Assembly (NCBI GenBank): GCA_965153355.1
Contig: OZ231127.1
Location: 82,770,001 to 82,834,000 of the forward strand
Origin: Flaccisagitta enflata
Lineage: Eukaryota; Chaetognatha; Sagittoidea; Aphragmophora
Reading direction: 5' to 3'
Length of the DNA: 64,000 nucleotides
Under the pieces are notes generated by a model, which was not told where the DNA came from, did not search any database, and was given only the letters and a program-made list of their open reading frames with translations. Below, one piece after another: positions 33,601 to 48,600 of the stretch. The position numbers and the translations under genes were made by a program. Each line of letters opens with the position of its first letter. The first letter of the stretch is position 1.

Positions 33601-36600
33601 TGACTCAAATAACCATGATTCTATATATCTTTTGGCATTTTTTATTGAGAAAACCTTTCCATTTTCACCCCAAAATTTCATGATTCAGCAAAGCGAAAAT
33701 CGTTCAAAACTCAAAATTTGTTGAACTTTTTGACTTGATTTTTTTTCCTGGTGTCAATTCCTCTCCTCGATTGTCCATTACCAATGAAAAACCAGCAAAA
33801 ATACTTAAAAACATCCTGAATCATACTTATCATAAAAACCTATATATGATATATATGTAGGAAACGCTAAAACACGCATAACTCAAAAACCGTTCAACAT
33901 TTCGACCCAATTTTTTTTCCTGGGACCATTTCCCCTTCTAAGCTATCCACTACTATTGCCAAACCACCCAAAAAGCTCAAAAAAGTCCCCTTATAAAGAG
34001 CGTAGGTCCCTGGGGAATCGTGTTTTAGTCGACGCTTAGTCGTTTAAGCGGTAAAATTTGAATTTTGATGCAGGATCTATTTTCTTGTGGTCCACTCTTC
34101 CAAAGTAAACATCAAGATGAGAGGCTCAGAGCAAAAAAACTCTTAAAAAGTAATTATCTTTGTTGATTTTAGAGTGCTAAAAGCATAAAAAGGGAAAAAT
34201 AGTGTTTCTACGTTTACAATTAGGCGCTTCATTGTAAAGTTTTGGCAGACCTGATTCTTGATTTATGGATATCGATCCGCGGTCTTGTAAGGTCAATGCA
34301 CTTTGGCTAAAAATCAAACAATCCTATAAGGTTTAAGATAGTGAAATGAGCCTTTGAAACTCATAGGTTATTTGTGCAAAATCACAGGTCATTCCTACCG
34401 AGAGACCGAACGGCCACAGGAGTGAAAAATGTCAAGTTTTTTCATCTTATTCTGTAAATACATTGCCTAAGCTTTGCTCATATGCTCTCACTTGGTTCAA
34501 TAAGAGTTGCATGTTAGGTAGATATCAGGTCAAAGATGACCTAAGAACAAGGCTCTCAAAGGGAACTACGCCCTTATAAAGGGGAGGCTCTTGAAAAATA
34601 TTAGGGTGGTTCATTTGCTTAAAAATTATGAATTCACACTGTTCCAAGCTATTTTATGATGCAGTTGACTCAAATAACCATGATTCTATATATCTTTTGG
34701 CATTTTTTATTGAGAAAACCTTTCCATTTTCACCCCAAAATTTCATGATTCAGCAAAGCGAAAATCGTTCAAAACTCAAAATTTGTTGAACTTTTTGACT
34801 TGATTTTTTTCCTGGTGTCAATTCCTCTCCTCGATTGTCCATTACCAATGAAAAACCAGCAAAAATACTTAAAAACATCCTGAATCATACTTATCATAAA
34901 AACCTATATATGATATATATATAGGAAACGCTAAAACACGCATAACTCAAAAACCGTTCAACATTTCGACCCAATTTTTTTTCCTGGGACCATTTCCCCT
35001 TCTAAGCTATCCACTACTATTGCCAAACCACCCAAAAAGCTCCAAAAAGTCCCCTTATAAAGAGCGTAGGTCCCTCCGGAATCATGTTTCAGTCGAGTCC
35101 CAGTCGTTTAAGCGGCAAATTTTGAATTTCGATGCAGGATCTATTTTCTTGGGGTCCACTCTTCCAATGTAAACATCAAGATGAGAGGCTCAGAGCAAAA
35201 AAACTCTTAAAAAGTAATTATCTTTGTTGATTTTAGAGTGCTAAAAGCATAAAAAGGGAAAAATAGTGTTTCTACGTTTACAATTAGGCGCTTCATTGTA
35301 AAGTTTTGGCAGACCTGATTCTTGATTTATGGATATCGATCCGCGGTCTTGTAAGGTCAATGCACTTTGGCTAAAAATCAAACAATCCTATAAGGTTTAA
35401 GATAGTGAAATGAGCCTTTGAAACTCATAGGTTATTTGTGCAAAATCACAGGTCATTCCTACCGAGAGACCGAACGGCCACAGGAGTGAAAAATGTCAAG
35501 TTTTTTCATCTTATTCTGTAAATACATTGCCTAAGCTTTGCTCATATGCTCTCACTTGGTTCAATAAGAGTTGCATGTTAGGTAGATATCAGGTCAAAGA
35601 TGACCTAAGAACAAGGCTCTCAAAGGGAACTACGCCCTTATAAAGGGGAGGCTCTTGAAAAATATTAGGGTGGTTCATTTGCTTAAAAATTATGAATTCA
35701 CACTGTTCCAAGCTATTTTATGATGCAGTTGACTCAAATAACCATGATTCTATATATCTTTTGGCATTTTTTATTGAGAAAACCTTTCCATTTTCACCCC
35801 AAAATTTCATGATTCAGCAAAGCGAAAATCGTTCAAAACTCAAAATTTGTTGAACTTTTTGACTTGATTTTTTTCCTGGTGTCAATTCCTCTCCTCGATT
35901 GTCCATTACCAATGAAAAACCAGCAAAAATACTTAAAAACATCCTGAATCATACTTATCATAAAAACCTATATATGATATATATGTAGGAAACGCTAAAA
36001 CACGCATAACTCAAAAACCGTTCAACATTTCGACCCAATTTTTTTTCCTGGGACCATTTCCCCTTCTAAGCTATCCACTACTATTGCCAAACCACCCAAA
36101 AAGCTCCAAAAGTCCCATAAAGAGCGTAGGTCCCTCCGGAATCATGTTTCAGTCGAGTCCCAGTCGTTTAAGCGGCAAATTTTGAATTTCGATGCAGGAT
36201 CTATTTTCTTGTGGTCCACTCTTCCAAAGTAAACATCAAGATGAGAGGCTCAGAGCAAAAAAACTCTTAAAAAGTAATTATCTTTGTTGATTTTAGAGTG
36301 CTAAAAGCATAAAAAGGGAAAAATAGTGTTTCTACGTTTACAATTAGGCGCTTCATTGTAAAGTTTTGGCAGACCTGATTCTTGATTTATGGATATCGAT
36401 CCGCGGTCTTGTAAGGTCAATGCACTTTGGCTAAAAATCAAACAATCCTATAAGGTTTAAGATAGTGAAATGAGCCTTTGAAACTCATAGGTTATTTGTG
36501 CAAAATCACAGGTCATTCCTACCGAGAGACCGAACGGCCACAGGAGTGAAAAATGTCAAGTTTTTTCATCTTATTCTGTAAATACATTGCCTAAGCTTTG

Positions 36601-39600
36601 CTCATATGCTCTCACTTGGTTCAATAAGAGTTGCATGTTAGGTAGATATCAGGTCAAAGATGACCTAAGAACAAGGCTCTCAAAGGGAACTACGCCCTTA
36701 TAAAGGGGAGGCTCTTGAAAAATATTAGGGTGGTTCATTTGCTTAAAAATTATGAATTCACACTGTTCCAAGCTATTTTATGATGCAGTTGACTCAAATA
36801 ACCATGATTCTATATATCTTTTGGCATTTTTTATTGAGAAAACCTTTCCATTTTCACCCCAAAATTTCATGATTCAGCAAAGCGAAAATCGTTCAAAACT
36901 CAAAATTTGTTGAACTTTTTGACTTGATTTTTTTTCCTGGTGTCAATTCCTCTCCTCGATTGTCCATTACCAATGAAAAACCAGCAAAAATACTTAAAAA
37001 CATCCTGAATCATACTTATCATAAAAACCTATATATGATATATATGTGGAAACGCTAAAACATCACGCATAACTCAAAAACCGTTCAACATTTCGACCCA
37101 ATTTTTTTCCTGGGACCATTTCCCCTTCTAAGCTATCCACTACTATTGCCAAACCACCCAAAAGCTCCAAAAAGTCCCCTTATAAAGAGCGTAGGTCCCT
37201 CCGGAATCATGTTTCAGTCGAGTCCCAGTCGTTTAAGCGGCAAATTTTGAATTTCGATGCAGGATCTATTTTCTTGTGGTCCACTCTTCCAAAGTAAACA
37301 TCAAGATGAGAGGCTCAGAGCAAAAAAACTCTTAAAAAGTAATTATCTTTGTTGATTTTAGAGTGTAAAAGCATAAAAAGGGAAAAATAGTGTTTCTACG
37401 TTTACAATTAGGCGCTTCATTGTAAAGTTTTGGCAGACCTGATTCTTGATTTATGGATATCGATCCGCGGTCTTGTAAGGTCAATGCACTTTGGCTGAAA
37501 ATCAAACAATCCTATAAGGTTTAAGATAGTGAAATGAGCCTTTGAAACTCATAGGTTATTTGTGCAAAATCACAGGTCATTCCTACCGAGAGACCGAACG
37601 GCCACAGGAGTGAAAAATGTCAAGTTTTTTCATCTTATTCTGTAAATACATTGCCTAAGCTTTGCTCATATGCTCTCACTTGGTTCAATAAGAGTTGCAT
37701 GTTAGGTAGATATCAGGTCAAAGATGACCTAAGAACAAGGCTCTCAAAGGGAACTACGCCCTTATAAAGGGGAGGCTCTTGAAAAATATTAGGGTGGTTC
37801 ATTTGCTTAAAAATTATGAATTCACACTGTTCCAAGCTATTTTATGATGCAGTTGACTCAAATAACCATGATTCTATATATCTTTTGGCATTTTTTATTG
37901 AAAAAACCTTTCCATTTTCACCCCAAAATTTCATGATTCAGCAAAGCGAAAATCGTTCAAAACTCAAAATTTGTTGAACTTTTTGACTTGATTTTTTTTC
38001 CTGGTGTCAATTCCTCTCCTCGATTGTCCATTACCAATGAAAAACCAGCAAAAATACTTAAAAACATCCTGAATCATACTTATCATAAAAACCTATATAT
38101 GATATATATGTAGGAAACGCTAAAACACGCATAACTCAAAAACCGTTCAACATTTCGACCCAATTTTTTTTCCTGGGACCATTTCCTTCTAAGCTATCCA
38201 CTACTATTGCCAAACCACCCAAAAAGCTCCAAAAAGTCCCCTTATAAAGAGCGTAGGTCCCTCCGGAATCATGTTTCAGTCGAGTCCCAGTCGTTTAAGC
38301 GGCAAATTTTGAATTTCGATGCAGGATCTATTTTCTTGTGGTCCACTCTTCCAAAGTAAACATCAAGATGAGAGGCTCAGAGCAAAAAAACTCTTAAAAA
38401 GTAATTATCTTTGTTGATTTTAGAGTGTTAAAAGCATAAAAAGGGGAAATATAGTGTTTCTACGTTTACAATTAGGCGCTTCATTGTAAAGTTTTGGCAG
38501 ACCTGATTCTTGATTTATGGATATCGATCCGCGGTCTTGTAAGGTCAATGCACTTTGGCTAAAAATCAAACAATCCTATAAGGTTTAAGATAGTGAAATG
38601 AGCCTTTGAAACTCATAGGTTATTTGTGCAAAATCACAGGTCATTCCTACCGAGAGACCGAACGGCCACAGGAGTGAAAAATGTCAAGTTTTTTCATCTT
38701 ATTCTGTAAATACATTGCCTAAGCTTTGCTCATATGCTCTCACTTGGTTCAATAAGAGTTGCATGTTAGGTAGATATCAGGTCAAAGATGACCTAAGAAC
38801 AAGGCTCTCAAAGGGAACTACGCCCTTATAAAGGGGAGGCTCTTGAAAAATATTAGGGTGGTTCATTTGCTTAAAAATTATGAATTCACACTGTTCCAAG
38901 CTATTTTATGATGCAGTTGACTCAAATAACCATGATTCTATATATCTTTTGGCATTTTTTATTGAGAAAACCTTTCCATTTTCACCCCAAAATTTCATGA
39001 TTCAGCAAAGCGAAAATCGTTCATAACTCAAAACTTGTTGAACTTTTTGACTTGATTTTTTTTCCTGGTGTTAATTCCTCTCCTCAATTGTCCATTACCA
39101 ATGAAAAACCAGCAAAAATACTTAAAAACACCCTGAATCATACTTATCATAAAAACCTATATATGATATATATATAGGAAACGCTAAAACACGCATAACT
39201 CAAAAACCGTTCAACATTTTAACCCAATTTTTTTTCCTGGGACCATTTCCCCTTCTAAGCTATCCACTACTATTGCCAAACCACCCGAAAGGCTCCAAAA
39301 AGTCCCCTTATAAAGAGCGTAGGTCCCTCCGGAATCATGTTTCAGTCGAGTCCCAGTCGTTTAAGCGGCAAATTTTGAATTTCAATGCAGGATCTATTTT
39401 CTTGTGGTCCACTCTTCCAAAGTAAACATCAAGATGAGAGGCTCAGAGCAAAAAAACTCTTAAAAAGTAATTATCTTTGTTGATTTTAGAGTGTTAAAAG
39501 CATAAAAAGGGGAAATATAGTGTTTCTACGTTTACAATTAGGCGCTTCATTGTAAAGTTTTGGCAGACCTGATTCTTGATTTATGGATATCGATCCGCGG

Positions 39601-42600
39601 TCTTGTAAGGTCAATGCACTTTGGCTGAAAATCAAACAATCCTATAAGGTTTAAGATAGTGAAATGAGCCTTTGAAACTCATAGGTTATTTGTGCAAAAT
39701 CACAGGTCATTCCTACCGAGAGACCGAACGGCCACAGGAGTGAAAAATGTCAAGTTTTTTCATCTTATTCTGTAAATACATTGCCTAAGCTTTGCTCATA
39801 TGCTCTCACTTGGTTCAATAAGAGTTGCATGTTAGGTAGATATCAGGTCAAAGCCAAACCACCCAAAAAGCTCCAAAAAGTCCCCTTATAAAGGGGAGGC
39901 TCTTGAAAAATATTAGGGTGGTTCATTTGCTTAAAAATTATGAATTCACACTGTTCCAAGCTATTTTATGATGCAGTTGACTCAAATAACCATGATTCTA
40001 TATATCTTTTGGCATTTTTTATTGAAAAAACCTTTCCATTTTCACCCCAAAATTTCATGATTCAGCAAAGCGAAAATCGTTCATAACTCAAAACTTGTTG
40101 AACTTTTTGACTTGATTTTTTTTCCTGGTGTTTATTCCTCTCCTCAATTGTCCATTACCAATGAAAAACCAGCAAAAATACTTAAAAACACCCTGAATCA
40201 TACTTATCATAAAAACCTATATATGATATATATATAGGAAACGCTAAAACACGCATAACTCAAAAACCGTTCAACATTTCGACCCAATTTTTTTTCCTGG
40301 GACCATTTCCCCTTCTAAGCTATCCACTACTATTGCCAAACCACCCAAAAAGCTCCAAAAAGTCCCCTTATAAAGAGCGTAGGTCCCTCCGGAATCATGT
40401 TTCAGTCGAGTCCCAGTCGTTTAAGCGGCAAATTTTGAATTTCGATGCAGGATCTATTTTCTTGTGGTCCACTCTTCCAAAGTAAACATCAAGATGAGAG
40501 GCTCAGAGCAAAAAAACTCTTAAAAAGTAATTATCTTTGTTGATTTTAGAGTGCTAAAAGCATAAAAAGGGAAAAATAGTGTTTCTACGTTTACAATTAG
40601 GCGCTTCATTGTAAAGTTTTGGCAGACCTGATTCTTGATTTATGGATATCGATCCGCGGTCTTGTAAGGTCAATGCACTTTGGCTAAAAATCAAACAATC
40701 CTATAAGGTTTAAGATAGTGAAATGAGCCTTTGAAACTCATAGGTTATTTGTGCAAAATCACAGGTCATTCCTACCGAGAGACCGAACGGCCACAGGAGT
40801 GAAAAATGTCAAGTTTTTTCATCTTATTCTGTAAATACATTGCCTAAGCTTTGCTCATATGCTCTCACTTGGTTCAATAAGAGTTGCATGTTAGGTAGAT
40901 ATCAGGTCAAAGATGACCTAAGAACAAGGCTCTCAAAGGGAACTACGCCCTTATAAAGGGGAGGCTCTTGAAAAATATTAGGGTGGTTCATTTGCTTAAA
41001 AATTATGAATTCACACTGTTCCAAGCTATTTTATGATGCAGTTGACTCAAATAACCATGATTCTATATATCTTTTGGCATTTTTTATTGAGAAAACCTTT
41101 CCATTTTCACCCCAAAATTTCATGATTCAGCAAAGCGAAAATCGTTCAAAACTCAAAATTTGTTGAACTTTTTGACTTGATTTTTTTTCCTGGTGTCAAT
41201 TCCTCTCCTCGATTGTCCATTACCAATGAAAAACCAGCAAAAATACTTAAAAACATCCTGAATCATACTTATCATAAAAACCTATATATGATATATATAT
41301 CGGAAACGCTAAAACACGCATAACTCAAAAACCGTTCAACATTTTGACCCAATTTTTTTTCCTGGGACCATTTCCCCTTCTAAGCTATCCACTACTATTG
41401 CCAAACCACCCAAAAAGCTCCAAAAAGTCCCCTTATAAAGAGCGTAGGTCCCTCCGGAATCATGTTTCAGTCGAGTCCCAGTCGTTTAAGCGGCAAATTT
41501 TGAATTTCGATGCAGGATCTATTTTCTTGTGGTCCACTCTTCCAAAGTAAACATCAAGATGAGAGGCTCAGAGCAAAAAAACTCTTAAAAAGTAATTATC
41601 TTTGTTGATTTTAGAGTGTTAAAAGCATAAAAAAGGGAAAAATAGTGTTTCTACGTTTACAATTAGGCGCGTCATTGTAAAGTTTTGGCAGACCTGATTC
41701 TTGATTTATGGATATCGATCCGCGGTCTTGTAAGGTCAATGCACTTTGGCTAAAAATCAAACAATCCTATAAGGTTTAAGATAGTGAAATGAGCCTTTGA
41801 AACTCATAGGTTATTTGTGCAAAATCACAGGTCATTCCTACCGAGAGACCGAACGGCCACAGGAGTGAAAAATGTCAAGTTTTTTCATCTTATTCTGTAA
41901 ATACATTGCCTAAGCTTTGCTCATATGCTCTCACTTGGTTCAATAAGAGTTGCATGTTAGGTAGATATCAGGTCAAAGATGACCTAAGAACAAGGCTCTC
42001 AAAGGGAACTACGCCCTTATAAAGGGGAGGCTCTTGAAAAATATTAGGGTGGTTCATTTGCTTAAAAATTATGAATTCACACTGTTCCAAGCTATTTTAT
42101 GATGCAGTTGACTCAAATAACCATGATTCTATATATCTTTTGGCATTTTTTATTGAGAAAACCTTTCCATTTTCACCCCAAAATTTCATGATTCAGCAAA
42201 GCGAAAATCGTTCAAAACTCAAAATTTGTTGAACTTTTTGACTTGATTTTTTTTCCTGGTGTCAATTCCTCTCCTCGATTGTCCATTACCAATGAAAAAC
42301 CAGCAAAAATACTTAAAAACATCCTGAATCATACTTATCATAAAAACCTATATATGATATATATGTAGGAAACGCTAAAACACGCATAACTCAAAAACCG
42401 TTCAACATTTCGACCCAATTTTTTTTCCTGGGACCATTTCCCCTTCTAAGCTATCCACTACTATTGCCAAACCACCCAAAAGCTCCAAAAGTCCCCTTAT
42501 AAAGAGCGTAGGTCCCTCCGGAATCATGTTTCAGTCGAGTCCCAGTCGTTTAAGCGGCAAATTTTGAATTTCGATGCAGGATCTATTTTCTTGTGGTCCA

Positions 42601-45600
42601 CTCTTCCAAAGTAAACATCAAGATGAGAGGCTCAGAGCAAAAAAACTCTTAAAAAGTAATTATCTTTGTTGATTTTAGAGTGCTAAAAGCATAAAAAGGG
42701 AAAAATAGTGTTTCTACGTTTACAATTAGGCGCTTCATTGTAAAGTTTTGGCAGACCTGATTCTTGATTTATGGATATCGATCCACGGTCTTGTAAGGTC
42801 AATGCACTTTGGCTAAAAATCAAACAATCCTATAAGGTTTAAGATAGTGAAATGAGCCTTTGAAACTCATAGGTTATTTGTGCAAAATCACAGGTCATTC
42901 CTACCGAGAGACCGAACGGCCACAGGAGTGAAAAATGTCAAGTTTTTTCATCTTATTCTGTAAATACATTGCCTAAGCTTTGCTCATATGCTCTCACTTG
43001 GTTCAATAAGAGTTGCATGTTAGGTAGATATCAGGTCAAAGATGACCTAAGAACAAGGCTCTCAAAGGGAACTACGCCCTTATAAAGGGGAGGCTCTTGA
43101 AAAATATTAGGGTGGTTCATTTGCTTAAAAATTATGAATTCACACTGTTCCAAGCTATTTTATGATGCAGTTGACTCAAATAACCATGATTCTATATATC
43201 TTTTGGCATTTTTTATTGAGAAAACCTTTCCATTTTCACCCCAAAATTTCATGATTCAGCAAAGCGAAAATCGTTCAAAACTCAAAATTTGTTGAACTTT
43301 TTGACTTGATTTTTTTTCCTGGTGTCAATTCCTCTCCTCGATTGTCCATTACCAATGAAAAACCAGCAAAAATACTTAAAAACATCCTGAATCATACTTA
43401 TCATAAAAACCTATATATGATATATATGTAGGAAACGCTAAAACACGCATAACTCAAAAACCGTTCAACATTTCGACCCAATTTTTTTTCCTGGGACCAT
43501 TTCCCCTTCTAAGCTATCCACTACTATTGCCAAACCACCCAAAAAGCTCCAAAAAGTCCCCTTATAAAGAGCGTAGGTCCCTCCGGAATCATGTTTCAGT
43601 CGAGTCCCAGTCGTTTAAGCGGCAAATTTTGAATTTCGATGCAGGATCTATTTTCTTGTGGTCCACTCTTCCAAAGTAAACATCAAGATGAGAGGCTCAG
43701 AGCAAAAAAACTCTTAAAAAGTAATTATCTTTGTTGATTTTAGAGTGCTAAAAGCATAAAAAGGGAAAAATAGTGTTTCTACGTTTACAATTAGGCGCTT
43801 CATTGTAAAGTTTTGGCAGACCTGATTCTTGATTTATGGATATCGATCCGCGGTCTTGTAAGGTCAATGCACTTTGGCTGAAAATCAAACAATCCTATAA
43901 GGTTTAAGATAGTGAAATGAGCCTTTGAAACTCATAGGTTATTTGTGCAAAATCACAGGTCATTCCTACCGAGAGACCGAACGGCCACAGGAGTGAAAAA
44001 TGTCAAGTTTTTTCATCTTATTCTGTAAATACATTGCCTAAGCTTTGCTCATATGCTCTCACTTGGTTCAATAAGAGTTGCATGTTAGGTAGATATCAGG
44101 TCAAAGATGACCTAAGAACAAGGCTCTCAAAGGGAACTACGCCCTTATAAAGGGGAGGCTCTTGAAAAATATTAGGGTGGTTCATTTGCTTAAAAATTAT
44201 GAATTCACACTGTTCCAAGCTATTTTATGATGCAGTTGACTCAAATAACCATGATTCTATATATCTTTTGGCATTTTTTATTGAGAAAACCTTTCCATTT
44301 TCACCCCAAAATTTCATGATTCAGCAAAGCGAAAATCGTTCAAAACTCAAAATTTGTTGAACTTTTTGACTTGATTTTTTTTCCTGGTGTCAATTCCTCT
44401 CCTCGATTGTCCATTACCAATGAAAAACCAGCAAAAATACTTAAAAACATCCTGAATCATACTTATCATAAAAACCTATATATGATATATATGTAGGAAA
44501 CGCTAAAACACGCATAACTCAAAAACCGTTCAACATTTCGACCCAATTTTTTTTCCTGGGACCATTTCCCCTTCTAAGCTATCCACTACTATTGCCAAAC
44601 CACCCAAAAAGCTCCAAAAAGTCCCCTTATAAAGAGCGTAGGTCCCTCCGGAATCATGTTTCAGTCGAGTCCCAGTCGTTTAAGCGGCAAATTTTGAATT
44701 TCGATGCAGGATCTATTTTCTTGTGGTCCACTCTTCCAAAGTAAACATCAAGATGAGAGGCTCAGAGCAAAAAAACTCTTAAAAAGTAATTATCTTTGTT
44801 GATTTTAGAGTGCTAAAAGCATAAAAAGGGAAAAATAGTGTTTCTACGTTTACAATTAGGCGCTTCATTGTAAAGTTTTGGCAGACCTGATTCTTGATTT
44901 ATGGATATCGATCCGCGGTCTTGTAAGGTCAATGCACTTTGGCTAAAAATCAAACAATCCTATAAGGTTTAAGATAGTGAAATGAGCCTTTGAAACTCAT
45001 AGGTTATTTGTGCAAAATCACAGGTCATTCCTACCGAGAGACCGAACGGCCACAGGAGTGAAAAATGTCAAGTTTTTTCATCTTATTCTGTAAATACATT
45101 GCCTAAGCTTTGCTCATATGCTCTCACTTGGTTCAATAAGAGTTGCATGTTAGGTAGATATCAGGTCAAAGATGACCTAAGAACAAGGCTCTCAAAGGGA
45201 ACTACGCCCTTATAAAGGGGAGGCTCTTGAAAAATATTAGGGTGGTTCATTTGCTTAAAAATTATGAATTCACACTGTTCCAAGCTATTTTATGATGCAG
45301 TTGACTCAAATAACCATGATTCTATATATCTTTTGGCATTTTTTATTGAGAAAACCTTTCCATTTTCACCCCAAAATTTCATGATTCAGCAAAGCGAAAA
45401 TCGTTCAAAACTCAAAATTTGTTGAACTTTTTGACTTGATTTTTTTTCCTGGTGTCAATTCCTCTCCTCGATTGTCCATTACCAATGAAAAACCAGCAAA
45501 AATACTTAAAAACATCCTGAATCATACTTATCATAAAAACCTATATATGATATATATATAGGAAACGCTAAAACACGCATAACTCAAAAACCGTTCAACA

Positions 45601-48600
45601 TTTCGACCCAATTTTTTTTCCTGGGACCATTTCCCCTTCTAAGCTATCCACTACTATTGCCAAACCACCCAAAAAGCTCCAAAAAGTCCCCTTATAAAGA
45701 GCGTAGGTCCCTCCGGAATCATGTTTCAGTCGAGTCCCAGTCGTTTAAGCGGCAAATTTTGAATTTCGATGCAGGATCTATTTTCTTGTGGTCCACTCTT
45801 CCAAAGTAAACATCAAGATGAGAGGCTCAGAGCAAAAAAACTCTTAAAAAGTAATTATCTTTGTTGATTTTAGAGTGCTAAAAGCATAAAAAGGGAAAAA
45901 TAGTGTTTCTACGTTTACAATTAGGCGCTTCATTGTAAAGTTTTGGCAGACCTGATTCTTGATTTATGGATATCGATCCGCGGTCTTGTAAGGTCAATGC
46001 ACTTTGGCTAAAAATCAAACAATCCTATAAGGTTTAAGATAGTGAAATGAGCCTTTGAAACTCATAGGTTATTTGTGCAAAATCACAGGTCATTCCTACC
46101 GAGAGACCGAACGGCCACAGGAGTGAAAAATGTCAAGTTTTTTCATCTTATTCTGTAAATACATTGCCTAAGCTTTGCTCATATGCTCTCACTTGGTTCA
46201 ATAAGAGTTGCATGTTAGGTAGATATCAGGTCAAAGATGACCTAAGAACAAGGCTCTCAAAGGGAACTACGCCCTTATAAAGGGGAGGCTCTTGAAAAAT
46301 ATTAGGGTGGTTCATTTGCTTAAAAATTATGAATTCACACTGTTCCAAGCTATTTTATGATGCAGTTGACTCAAATAACCATGATTCTATATATCTTTTG
46401 GCATTTTTTATTGAGAAAACCTTTCCATTTTCACCCCAAAATTTCATGATTCAGCAAAGCGAAAATCGTTCAAAACTCAAAATTTGTTGAACTTTTTGAC
46501 TTGATTTTTTTCCTGGTGTCAATTCCTCTCCTCGATTGTCCATTACCAATGAAAAACCAGCAAAAATACTTAAAAACATCCTGAATCATACTTATCATAA
46601 AAACCTATATATGATATATATGTAGGAAACGCTAAAACACGCATAACTCAAAAACCGTTCAACATTTTAACCCAATTTTTTTTCCTGGGACCATTTCCCC
46701 TTCTAAGCTATCCACTACTATTGCCAAACCACCCAAAAAGCTCAAAAAAGTCCCCTTATAAAGAGCGTAGGTCCCTGGGGAATCGTGTTTTAGTCGACGC
46801 TTAGTCGTTTAAGCGGTAAAATTTGAATTTTGATGCAGGATCTATTTTCTTGTGGTCCACTCTTCCAAAGTAAACATCAAGATGAAGGGCTCAGAGCAAA
46901 AAAACTCTTAAAAAGTAATTATCTTTGTTGATTTTAGAGTGTTAAAAGCATAAAAAGGGGAAATATAGTGTTTCTACGTTTACAATTAGGCGCTTCATTG
47001 TAAGGTTTTGGCAGACCTGATTCTTGATTTATGGATATCGATCCGCGGTCTTGTAAGGTCAATGCACTTTGGTTTGAAATCAAGCCTTCCTATTAGGTTT
47101 GAGATAGTGAAACAAGCCTTCGAAACTCACAGGTTTTTCCTGCAAAATCACAGGTCTCTCCTACCGAGAGACCGAACGGCCACAGGAGTGAAAAATGTCA
47201 AGTTTTTTCATCTTATTCTGTAAATACATTGCCTAAGCTTTGCTCATATGCTCTCACTTGGTTCAATAAGAGTTGCATGTTAGGTAGATATCAGGTCAAA
47301 GATGACCTAAGAACAAGGCTCTCAAAGGGAACTACGCCCTTATAAAGGGGATGCTCTTGAAAAATATTAGGGTGGTTCATTTGCATAAATATTGTGAATT
47401 CACACTGTTCCAAGCTATTTTATGATGCAGTTGACTCAAATAACCATGATTCTATATATCTTTTGGCATTTTTTATTGAGAAAACCTTTCCATTTTCACC
47501 CCAAAATTTCATGATTCAGCAAAGCGAAAATCGTTCAAAACTCAAAATTTGTTGAACTTTTTGACTTGATTTTTTTCCTGGTGTCAATTCCTCTCCTCGA
47601 TTGTCCATTACCAATGAAAAACCAGCAAAAATACTTAAAAACATCCTGAATCATACTTATCATAAAAACCTATATATGATATATATATAGGAAACGCTAA
47701 AACACGCATAACTCAAAAACCGTTCAACATTTCGACCCAATTTTTTTTCCTGGGACCATTTCCCCTTCTAAGCTATCCACTACTATTGCCAAACCACCCA
47801 AAAAGCTCCAAAAAGTCCCCTTATAAAGAGCGTAGGTCCCTCCGGAATCATGTTTCAGTCGAGTCCCAGTCGTTTAAGCGGCAAATTTTGAATTTCGATG
47901 CAGGATCTATTTTCTTGGGGTCCACTCTTCCAATGTAAACATCAAGATGAGAGGCTCAGAGCAAAAAAAACTCTTAAAAAGTAATCATCTTTGTTGATTT
48001 TAGAGTGTTAAAAGCATAAAAAGGGGAAATATAGTGTTTCTACGTTTACAATTAGGCGCTTCATTGTAAAGTTTTGGCAGACCTGATTCTTGATTTATGG
48101 ATATCGATCCGCGGTCTTGTAAGGTCAATGCACTTTGGCTAAAAATCAAACAATCCTATAAGGTTTAAGATAGTGAAATGAGCCTTTGAAACTCATAGGT
48201 TATTTGTGCAAAATCACAGGTCATTCCTACCGAGAGACCGAACGGCCACAGGAGTGAAAAATGTCAAGTTTTTTCATCTTATTCTGTAAATACATTGCCT
48301 AAGCTTTGCTCATATGCTCTCACTTGGTTCAATAAGAGTTGCATGTTAGGTAGATATCAGGTCAAAGATGACCTAAGAACAAGGCTCTCAAAGGGAACTA
48401 CGCCCTTATAAAGGGGAGGCTCTTGAAAAATATTAGGGTGGTTCATTTGCTTAAAAATTATGAATTCACACTGTTCCAAGCTATTTTATGATGCAGTTGA
48501 CTCAAATAACCATGATTCTATATATCTTTTGGCATTTTTTATTGAAAAAACCTTTCCATTTTCACCCCAAAATTTCATGATTAAGCAAAGCGAAAATCGT

